From Dermanyssus gallinae (lineage: Eukaryota > Arthropoda > Arachnida > Mesostigmata > Dermanyssidae), in contig QVRM01002488.1 of the NCBI GenBank assembly GCA_003439945.1, positions 1-64,000 of the forward strand: DNA of 64,000 nucleotides. The letters are read 5' to 3'. The translations under genes were made by a program, and so were the position numbers. Under the pieces are notes generated by a model. It had not been told where the DNA came from, did not search any database, and worked only from the letters and a program-made list of their open reading frames with translations. Of the stretch, positions 26,001-31,372 are shown one piece after another (position 1 is the first letter of the stretch; each line of letters starts with the position of its first letter).

Positions 26001-28089
26001 TGTGGAGCTTGGGCCGGCGCCTTCTGAAGGATCCGGCGAGGTGGCATGTATGGGTTGTGTCACTGTCCTGCAATTGTTGTGATCACCCGTCATTATGATT
26101 GTCTAAAATTGCTAGCAACCGACAGCAGCGCCAATAAGGGCTGTAGCGCGTTCGTGATTGACTTAACCATTTTTGACAGTTCGGACTTTATAGATATTAA
26201 GTCCCGGACTAATCCGGTCGATCCTTGAGCCACTGGCTTGCGAGGTCCCCGAAGACGAGTGCGAGTGACGTTCGTTCGTGGCTTAGCTCGACGACGCTGC
26301 TTGGGAGCCGCTCTGGGCCGAGGCAGAAGGAGCTGCGGGGTGGTGTTTCCCTCAACCGCGATGCCGCGCACCACTGAGGCATAAGTCGCCTCCTGCGGGG
26401 CTGATGAAGCTGGGCCAACAACACTAGAGCCCCGTGAAGAGGGCGCAGGCGCTACCAAGGCTTCGTTAATAGATGCATCCGGGTGGGTAGCCCGAACCTG
26501 GTGGAGGGTTCTGGCTTCCATTAGGACCCGATTTCTTTCTCTCAGGTAGAATAGTCGCGGGCAGCTGGGTGATTTTGCATCGTGAGGTCCACCGCAGTTG
26601 ACACATTTGGCTGCGTTAGGACAGTCGGCAGCTAGATGGCCCCCTTTGCCACAATTGCGACAAGCCTTAGGAAGTGAGCAGCTCGCCGCAATATGGCCAA
26701 CCCTGGAGCAGTTGAAGCAGACTCGGGGCTGGTCGGGTTCCAAAACCACTGCATGCGAGCGGTAGCCCAGGAACACTGACGCCGGTGGTTGACGATCGAA
26801 AGTCAGGATCACTTTTGGCAAAGGCTTCTTTTGATTGCCAGAAGAGACGATCAGTCTTCGGGCAGCTGTGACGCCGACGTTTGATAGCTCCGTTACAATC
26901 TCTTCCTCTGTTAGCGACGTGCAGACACCTTGAATCCTGGCCTTAAACGAGGCCAAGCCTGGGCAATAGGCGGTCACCGGGATGTCATCTACGCATGTTA
27001 GGCGTGAAAGTTTCTGAGCCACCTCGATGGAGGAGACGTTGATAAAGATGCTACTCTTGTCGCCAGAAATTCGGCCCTCCGGCACTAGACTGTGAATAGC
27101 CTTGAATAGCCTTAACATCGAACCTTCCTTGAAGTCGGCTAAACTCCCGTCAGGATTCTCCTTGTGTCTGAGGCGAACCCTGAATGCTCCAAATGCTCCT
27201 GAATTGACTTCGCTTTTCAGCCGGTCTAATTGTTTTTGCTCCCGCAGCACGGTCTTTTTAACCCTTGCGCTGGTAACAACGGTGAAACCATCGTCAAGCG
27301 AGGGCTCATCAACCACCGAGTCAGCATCGACGCCTTGCCTTCTTCGCTTGACGCCCGCCGATTTGTTACTCATGGCGCTAGCAGGCCTCGATATGTCATC
27401 GACGGCTGTAGGTGCATCAGTGCGAATGTTTGCTATGTCCAGGCTAGCTGGAGGCACAGCTAGCCGGGCCGGGTCATTAGGACCCATAATCGCGTTTCAA
27501 ATTCACTCGCAATGCCTTGTATAGTTATATCGCCGAGTATATGTATATATATGTCACCAATGTGTGTATGTATGTCGCCTTGTATATATATATATATATA
27601 TATATGTCACCACTGTCTTGTATATATATGTCGCCTTGTGTATATATATATAACCATATATATATATGTATGTCACCTTCTGTATATATGTCACCAGCGC
27701 CTTGTATATATATGTCACCAAGGCAAGTGATTGTTTACAAACAGTCGCACTGGCGCCGAATGTAGGCGCGTGCAGGCACGCGGAATCAGCCGGTTGCCAG
27801 AACGGCTCCACCGTTTAAATTGACGGAACAGAAGCCGTGTTATGGCGTGGCTGTTTTGGAACACAAGTAATAAAAAGTATGCTGCACAGGAGCACCGATT
27901 AACTAAACGGCACCTCACGGTTCACGAATGAAACAGTCTCTAGTCTTGAACGGAGCGCAATGTATAGGCGATCCGACTGGGCCACTGCCAAGTCAGGCCG
28001 TAGCACACGAGCCAGGAAACGTCGCACTATTCGTAAGTCACCGAAAACACGTCCGCACACCTCGACGTTCGAACGCCGAAAAAAGGCGT

Positions 28090-28164
<75 letters not shown>

Positions 28165-29495
28165 CATATATATCTTAATCATGTTTCAGCCAGAGCGTAT
28201 TGAGGTTCGCCAGGGCATTGCGTATGATGTTCGCTCGGACGTATGGAGCCTTGGAATTACTATGGTACGTCGTACGTGAGTTATAACCACCTCTGTGTTT
28301 CTCTCCGAGTTCTCCGTCGACATGTTAGCAGTGTCTTGTTAGTGTTGGCGGTGTTTTTATTTTGTGCTACTTTACACGACTGTTATTGATATGCTAGAGT
28401 TAAACATATGTTTAAGCTGATTGTTTTTAATTCTAGACCATTCTCCGTCTTTTACGGGCTTGAAATCTCCATAATTGCATTCAATGTATCGAGGGCTGGG
28501 CATGCTGAGGGGTTTTGCCAACAGTCCGTGTGGCAGCATAGCCGCCGATTCTCAGTGGTATGATTTTTTCATGTATTCCCAATTAGCGTCGCTTAAGAAA
28601 AATTAACAGTTAACAACAGTGATCGAGCCAGCGACACCACAATAGGTGACAACCATGCACTAGCACACTAGACCTAGATAACGCTGCCACGTTGTTATAG
28701 ACGCGCTAGTGCCACGCAGAAATTGTATTAGACAGTAGCTTTTAGAAACAGTACACTACCCAAGGACCAGACAAGCGTTACGCGGCGGGTTTAAACTGCC
28801 CACACAGTTCATTTTATCAGTGCAGATTAGTAGCTGAGCTGCTACAAGTGTCGTTGTTTCACGCGTTCTTGTTACCGCTTGATCTACCGGAACCTTGTTT
28901 TTAGCGTCTTATCATACTGTCAAATGCTTGTTGCCGTTTTCGTAGAGCCTATCCATGTCGGACTCGCTTTTAATGTTCATCTTTAAATGGCGGCCTTTTA
29001 GGTGGAACTTGCAACAGGGCAATTCCCATATGGCTGGACAAATAACGTATTCGAACAGCTCAAGCTGGTTGTTGAGTGTCCCCCGCCTCGACTTCCACCC
29101 GGAAAATTCTCGTCTCATTTCGAGCTCTTCATCAACCTTTGGCAAGTCGATTTTGCGTTCGTGGATTACTGGCTTATGTAGACCTCTGCAGATTGATACA
29201 TCTGTACGTGTGTAGGACAAACCAAAAAGGTGTTTAATGCATGGTAACGCATCCAACTCGAATATTATATGGCGATGTTACGTTGCATTTCAATCGTGTT
29301 TGTGGTACTGTCATCAGAAAGTATCACAAATACGAATACAACTAATTATAAGTTCTACAATATCTGCTCAGTTTGCAGAAAAACCGCGATCAACGAGCGA
29401 AGTATCCTGCTCTTCTAGAAACGGCATTTTTAGTACATGGTAAAGTGGCTGACATTTCTCAATTCGCTCAGAGCGTGATCGAACAAATACGTTGA
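13789..29495 (+). CDS. MAP2K3/6: MAP kinase kinase MKK3/MKK6 type (licorne), 9 coding exons
   Basis: Nine exons join to 999 nt, giving 332 residues plus stop. Human MKK6 has 334. The product is a dual-specificity kinase that phosphorylates p38 in the cytosol and nucleus. Residues 4-18 form a short basic/hydrophobic segment (GRLPKLAI) like a MAPK docking site. The kinase domain shows GRGGYGVV (61-68), the ATP-binding Lys (K83), HRDVKPSN (177-184), DFG (197-199) and APE (220-222). The C-terminal tail (about 293-332) is where the MAP3K-docking DVD region lies in the family. Exons are 13789-13807, 17948-18011, 18919-19084, 20385-20525, 22047-22189, 22860-22986, 28190-28264, 29002-29141 and 29372-29495. 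All phases agree. The activation loop reads [13 protein letters not shown], with Ser in place of the usual second-site Thr and one residue fewer. The first in-frame ATG after an in-frame TAA was chosen as start. Confidence 0.94.
14590..16080 (+). mobile_element. Decayed relative of the two-ORF RLE LINE (Gag then RT)
   Basis: It lies in MKK intron 1. The left half (about 14600-15080) aligns by eye with ORF1 of the element at 23-28 kb. Examples are [38 protein letters not shown], a PLDKVI-like strand, and [10 protein letters not shown] with KACSMC from the zinc knuckles. The right half (15440-16080) matches ORF2: [10 protein letters not shown], then [12 protein letters not shown] (RT motif A). 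This jumps directly to [10 protein letters not shown] (motif C), so an internal deletion removed motif B. It carries many stops and frameshifts. It shows that the Gag-then-RT order is not unique to one copy. Confidence 0.7.
16240..16492 (+). mobile_element. CR1/jockey-type LINE 3' end
   Basis: The C-terminal frame has [19 protein letters not shown] and [18 protein letters not shown], like the end of CR1/jockey-type ORF2 proteins. It is followed at once by AATAAAGG and a short tail repeat of ATATG units (16481-16492). The closest match within the window is the fragment at 41722-42310. It is truncated at the 5' side next to the RLE-type remnant. Confidence 0.6.
16979..17102 (+). repeat. (TC)n(TA)n and (TA)n microsatellites
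   Basis: (TC)n runs into (TA)n at 16979-17039. A second (TA)n follows at about 17066-17102, within MKK intron 1. Confidence 0.95.
17290..17680 (+). mobile_element. R1-like LINE RT fragment
   Basis: It contains [10 protein letters not shown] (RT motif C, near 17306), then [16 protein letters not shown] and a YLGV-containing strand. These match the R1-like piece at 7141-8130 (QLAPQKTETIYFT). It is broken by stops and frameshifts. It sits in MKK intron 1. Confidence 0.65.
17948..18011 (+). CDS. MAP2K3/6: MKK exon 2
   Basis: The acceptor is a T-rich tract ending TTTTCAG and the donor is CT|GTAAGT. It encodes residues 7-28, including GRLPKLAI, which resembles a MAPK docking (D) site. Confidence 0.88.
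18770..18862 (+). repeat. (TA)n with a duplicated 26-bp boundary block
   Basis: Two (TA)n arrays are each followed by the block TACGCATGTATACATCCTTA, at about 18786 and 18842. This suggests unequal crossing over or slippage. It lies in MKK intron 2. Confidence 0.9.
18919..19084 (+). CDS. MAP2K3/6: MKK exon 3
   Basis: The acceptor is CCGCCAG and the donor is AAG|GTAGGG. It encodes residues 28-83: the start of the kinase domain, the glycine loop GRGGYGVV and the catalytic lysine in MAVK. Confidence 0.95.
19380..19680 (+). mobile_element. Fragment of RLE-type LINE ORF2 (linker region)
   Basis: The frame [42 protein letters not shown] matches the region before the CCHC knuckle of the 23-28 kb element ([29 protein letters not shown]). 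Only this internal portion remains. It lies in MKK intron 3. Confidence 0.6.
20385..20525 (+). CDS. MAP2K3/6: MKK exon 4
   Basis: The acceptor is TCATCAG and the donor is GAG|GTAGGC. It encodes residues 84-130, ending in [16 protein letters not shown], the MKK-typical strand leading to the hinge. Confidence 0.95.
20910..21190 (-). mobile_element. Fragment of RLE-type LINE ORF2 (knuckle and endonuclease)
   Basis: Minus-strand frames hold [15 protein letters not shown], comparable to [13 protein letters not shown] of the intact element. They then hold [20 protein letters not shown] and [14 protein letters not shown], comparable to [12 protein letters not shown] and [14 protein letters not shown] of its endonuclease. 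The catalytic PD has decayed to LD. It lies in MKK intron 4. Confidence 0.55.
21348..21800 (+). mobile_element. Mariner transposase remnant
   Basis: The frame contains [16 protein letters not shown], like the mariner FRSG.FSLEDKPRSGRP linker after the helix-turn-helix. It is followed by [20 protein letters not shown] (the first catalytic Asp region) and a decayed LLHDNARPH-like segment. The front and end are missing and stops are present. It lies in MKK intron 4. Confidence 0.7.
21942..21996 (+). repeat. (TA)n microsatellite
   Basis: About 55 bases of (TA)n shortly before MKK exon 5. Confidence 0.95.
22047..22189 (+). CDS. MAP2K3/6: MKK exon 5
   Basis: The acceptor is GCATCAG and the donor is CG|GTTGGT. 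It encodes residues 131-178, from [10 protein letters not shown] to the HR of HRD. The phase fits exon 6 exactly. Confidence 0.93.
22860..22986 (+). CDS. MAP2K3/6: MKK exon 6
   Basis: The acceptor is TTTGCAG and the donor is GCA|GTGAGT. It encodes residues 178-220 with the catalytic loop DVKPSN, DFGISG and the activation loop [14 protein letters not shown]. Confidence 0.95.
23035..23048 (+). repeat. Target-site duplication, left copy
   Basis: catatcttaatcat, preceded by (TA)n. It is matched at 28165-28182 with two additional TA units. Confidence 0.75.
23145..26093 (-). CDS. Retrotransposon ORF2: reverse transcriptase with restriction-like endonuclease
   Basis: 982 residues. An N-terminal C2H2 finger (C50, C53, H65, H70) probably binds target DNA. 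RT motifs follow: [10 protein letters not shown] (336-345), [11 protein letters not shown] (motif A, D407), [13 protein letters not shown] (motif B), WYLDDG (motif C, D490/D491), LNPTKCEVH and LLGVPLF. A CCHC knuckle spans C792, C794, H803 and C808. The C-terminal endonuclease carries RRPDG (D852), WDAT (D868) and K898/K901 before Tyr, the PD..D..K pattern of RLE enzymes that nick DNA for target-primed reverse transcription. There is no N-terminal AP-type endonuclease. All catalytic residues are present. Confidence 0.93.
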   Translation of the reverse strand: MTGDHNNCRTVTQPIHATSPDPSEGAGPSSTSGQNPATTPDPLGSNRVTCHQCGQTFARRGFRRHVTVKHGGGGATLVPNGVMNESNFDLTECIQAFMKNGKLVRILPKVVRKSVADALSEVCIKVASDNDDAAWLGLFSFAPVVLRLPIGRRDTRSLAVVIRKNLVEFRRGVRLTDLVPLLTAGESGGNAEQNQSITRAVSAKLSDGDVSGAARLLLSDDVMVDEPAAAASLREKHPPAQPDLCWPSPPPLQLLPSSTSAEDVRFAVGSFAKSSSAGLDFMRPRLLQDLLSPTLGFSSDTLSKALAKVIDLLRWGAPHPRWCPLIFGARLFALKKKDGSFRPIACSSVLRRVAAKLAVRDSRDLINLAIGPHQLGFYTKGGAEIMIHATRAFIDSRIDSSVLVKLDFKNAFNTVKRNHLLRVVGDEAPGIYHQVKLAYGDSSHLVLPSALLTSAVGVQQGDPLAPPLFCLAVKDLVNSLESPLNLWYLDDGVIAGNIGTVCEDIKKILSFATCSGLELNPTKCEVHIIGSGTADISALRDLLPGCRVTGDDLDLLGVPLFSCHLGPKIEQEREKLEIGFNRLPQLGAHRGLYLLRACFSASRLNYLFRGINCSAFSPQLEEINLKLGLALESILNLRLRNDPLVQAALPVARGGLGLPEAVSLAIAAHIASLHSATSGVEANLDPEAVSNFRATLERTQEDAIAFCGSLPETPSFQRAWSELANNGRWNGLWDRTTTAANKARLLAVSSPGAGAWLQALPSPQLGTLLDDESTRILVGLRLGAELVSPHRCRCGDEVDSLGHHGLSCPQSSGRIARHSALNETFSRGLRSAGYPCILEPSGLVRDDARRPDGMTLTPFERGQMLVWDATVTDSLAPSMVGTGAARPGHAVALAEAAKCRKYSSVGYPHLFSPLAFETLGGPGVLTKKLLNDVGRKLALATGDKRAGEYLLQRLSLDVQRGNAASVRGTLARWTSPSLDLTP
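26093..27487 (-). CDS. Retrotransposon ORF1: Gag-like zinc-knuckle protein
   Basis: 464 residues. Residues about 100-250 have the alternating strand pattern of the RRM-like region of LINE Gag proteins (for example [13 protein letters not shown]). Three CCHC-type knuckles follow: C257/C260/H265/C270, C276/C279/H284/C289 and C295/C298/H302/C309. A basic, proline-rich tail (about 385-420) and a hydrophobic end come last. Such proteins coat the element RNA. The arrangement is typical of ORF1 in R1-, I- and jockey-type elements. The stop codon TAA shares its last base with the ORF2 start codon. No frame damage is seen. Confidence 0.9.
   Translation of the reverse strand: MGPNDPARLAVPPASLDIANIRTDAPTAVDDISRPASAMSNKSAGVKRRRQGVDADSVVDEPSLDDGFTVVTSARVKKTVLREQKQLDRLKSEVNSGAFGAFRVRLRHKENPDGSLADFKEGSMLRLFKAIHSLVPEGRISGDKSSIFINVSSIEVAQKLSRLTCVDDIPVTAYCPGLASFKARIQGVCTSLTEEEIVTELSNVGVTAARRLIVSSGNQKKPLPKVILTFDRQPPASVFLGYRSHAVVLEPDQPRVCFNCSRVGHIAASCSLPKACRNCGKGGHLAADCPNAAKCVNCGGPHDAKSPSCPRLFYLRERNRVLMEARTLHQVRATHPDASINEALVAPAPSSRGSSVVGPASSAPQEATYASVVRGIAVEGNTTPQLLLPRPRAAPKQRRRAKPRTNVTRTRLRGPRKPVAQGSTGLVRDLISIKSELSKMVKSITNALQPLLALLSVASNFRQS
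27520..27722 (-). repeat. Degenerate tandem repeats in the retrotransposon 5' UTR
   Basis: On the element strand, GGTGACATATATATACAAGG-like units of about 20-35 bases recur about seven times, with variable (TA)n inside. They lie just upstream of ORF1. They could be promoter or RNA-structure repeats, or simple slippage products. Confidence 0.75.
28066..28090 (-). promoter_or_regulatory. Hairpin at the presumed 5' end of the retrotransposon
   Basis: AACGCC (28072-28077) pairs with GGCGTT (28085-28090) across seven bases. It overlaps the palindrome CGTTCGAACG (28066-28075). It lies at the junction between element sequence and the (TA)n array. A structured 5' end would suit RLE elements, but no ribozyme fold could be confirmed by eye. 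Confidence 0.4.
28165..28182 (+). repeat. Target-site duplication, right copy
   Basis: catatatatcttaatcat, continuous with GTTTCAG, the acceptor of MKK exon 7. This is therefore the original intron end. Confidence 0.75.
28190..28264 (+). CDS. MAP2K3/6: MKK exon 7
   Basis: The acceptor is TGTTTCAG and the donor is ATG|GTACGT. It encodes residues 221-245 ([20 protein letters not shown] and onward). It lies 25 bases beyond a large LINE insertion. Confidence 0.95.
29002..29141 (+). CDS. MAP2K3/6: MKK exon 8 (GC donor)
   Basis: The acceptor is CTTTTAG and the donor is G|GCAAGT, a GC-type donor. It encodes residues 246-292 ([12 protein letters not shown] to FINLC). Reading through instead gives FINLWQVD, which departs from the family. 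Splicing to exon 9 restores FINLCLQKN. Confidence 0.9.
29372..29495 (+). CDS. MAP2K3/6: MKK exon 9 (terminal)
   Basis: The acceptor is CTGCTCAG. It encodes [17 protein letters not shown] and the C-terminal tail ending EQIR, then TGA. The usual HPF after the LL of subdomain XI reads TAF here. Confidence 0.92.
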
Positions 29496-30224
29496 CGGTA
29501 CACTTCACTCTACGAAAAGGAATTAACTTGATACTACCGAACGACGAAGCCTGTTTCGTATCAGCCTTCCTCATATCGGGCCATGCTGAGTGAGCACCTG
29601 GGCACTGACCAGTGGAAACGCATCCTGCAGGAGACTGACTCTCGTCGTTTACAGCCAAAGCAGATCAACTGATGGACCGATTTCACTACATGCAAATCTG
29701 GATCCGGAATCAATACGCTTAAATAACTCTGTTTTTAAAAACATGACCAGCAATGATTTATCTCTAGAGCAGCTAATTGTCGACAGATTATTTCGCCAAT
29801 TACCATTGGCAAAGAAAATGAGAGAGAGAGAGGCTACGATCACCGCCAAATGATGGACGTTAGCCACACTACAAACTCTACTTTAGGATAGGCCTAGATA
29901 CCAGGACAGTTTAGCACGAACTGCTTAGTTGTTTCGCATACCTGTAGTAGCTTTACATGGATGTACATAACACTTTGTGAGCGCCAAGGGAATTTCGTGC
30001 GGCGTGCAGCGACTTTATTTAGCGGGCATTGAATACGTAACAATCATACCGTGTGGTGAAGTGGAAGAGTATCTTATCTCTGAGCACAAATGCTATATAT
30101 ATAAATACAAAGAGTATGCATACATACAATATTTACTATGTTTCTATGCTTGCGTAATAACCTATTATGTAAATCTTCAAATCTTATATGTCTGTAAATT
30201 TGTTAGGTTTTTATCAAAACATCT

Positions 30225-30260
<36 letters not shown>

Positions 30261-30750
30261 CGGTCCTGGTCGATATATCTACGACACTGCCTTATGCTTA
30301 TATATTATACTACAGTACTAGGTTGATGTGGTCGGGAACTTCGTTTGTACAAGGTCGTGTTTGTACCTTCCAGGTAAACGTATTGAGCTCCGTATAAATA
30401 ACTTTTTCTGGCTTGCAGTGTTTTCTCAACACTCAAGAAGTTTTCACGCAATTAAACCAGGATAGCTTTTAGAGCAATAGTACATTAGTGTTCAATGAAG
30501 ATGGCATGGCAGGGCAATTTTTCCGACGAGTCCTCGGAAGTCCACGCACAGATAACCTTAGAGTTGCATATACCTTCGGTGCATAAAGACACGATTGTAT
30601 CAATTCTCGTAAGTACGTTTACAAGTGTATTTAATTCGTTTTATGTACTCCACTTATATATGTGTAGCGACCCGACAAGGCTTTTGACATTTCCATAATG
30701 AAATGTAGATATAAGTGTTCTCTGAAAATAAAGCTATTAATTTATGTTCG
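29496..30750 (+). other. Presumed 3' UTR of the MKK gene
   Basis: It runs from the MKK stop to the first AATAAA on the + strand. It contains a (TA)n array at 30228-30257. No coding domain is seen. Its extent is inferred. Confidence 0.45.
30727..30732 (+). terminator. Candidate polyadenylation signal of the MKK gene
   Basis: AATAAA is the first canonical signal after the stop codon, followed by T-rich sequence about 20 bases on. Confidence 0.4.
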
Positions 30751-30839
30751 TTTTTTTCTTCTGAAAGTAAAACTATTAATTTATTTATTTCGGCGTTATT
30801 TATACCGATTTAACTACATTTTATGAGGCGGTGGACCCA

Positions 30840-31230
30840 TGCATCAGCGCACACCATCAAAACGTGTTTTTAATGCACTCTAGCTTTACTTCGATGTCAT
30901 CAAGCACTGATGTGCCTAAATCGAAGCATTGTCCTACCATTTGTCAAATTTTTGGAGAGGGGGAAAATCGCACGGTGCAAGGCGCGTAATTGAGCTGGCT
31001 GCTTCACCAGCGTGACTTCAGATGCATCGAGAGAAACCTCAGCGTTTTTAGTCTGGTGAGCTGGTGCATTGTTATGGTGGTGAAACCATCATTTAAGAGC
31101 CTTCTGGTGAGCGCAGTCTAAAGGCTTTTGGTAGGCATTCTGCAGTATACCACTTGACTCTGACGATGGAGGTGCTCTGACGGCCGCTAGATCCGAGACT
31201 TGAGCAGAGTGTCATAAACTGAAGTGATCA
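30840..31230 (-). mobile_element. Mariner-like transposase remnant
   Basis: The minus strand holds WFHHHNNAPAHQT, close to the mariner FHHDNA(R/P)(P/A)H motif with the second catalytic Asp changed to Asn. In a shifted frame it then holds LAPCDFPPLQKF, close to LAPCDFFLFPKL around the third catalytic residue. It is heavily decayed and lies between the two host genes. Confidence 0.6.
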
Positions 31231-31288
31231 CCTCTAAGGAGTCTCGAGAACAAGATATTTTTTTATACATACTTATGGTTCAACATAA

Positions 31289-31290
<2 letters not shown>

Positions 31291-31365
<75 letters not shown>

Positions 31366-31372
31366 TATATAT
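31291..31372 (+). repeat. (TA)n microsatellite, about 82 bp
   Basis: Near-pure TA with one AAT interruption near the right end. Confidence 0.95.

Larger units (their letters stand above)
23049..28164 (-). mobile_element. Apparently intact two-ORF RLE-type non-LTR retrotransposon
   Basis: It is inserted antisense in MKK intron 6. The minus-strand order is a 5' region of about 600 bp, ORF1 (Gag-like, 464 aa), a TAATG overlap, ORF2 (C2H2, RT, CCHC, RLE; 982 aa), then a short 3' UTR of about 60 bp ending in (AT)n with no poly(A). Both frames are open. The flanks carry catatcttaatcat (23035-23048) and catatatatcttaatcat (28165-28182), a target duplication differing only in TA number. The enzyme domain places it with R2/R4/NeSL-like RLE elements. 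ORF1 looks like the Gag of R1/I/jockey elements. I cannot name a clade with certainty. Confidence 0.85.

Noticed and set aside
27512..27765. Tandem repeats at 27.5-27.7 kb as a possible CRISPR-like array
   Set aside because: Units are degenerate, spacers are TA runs, and the setting is a eukaryotic LINE 5' UTR.
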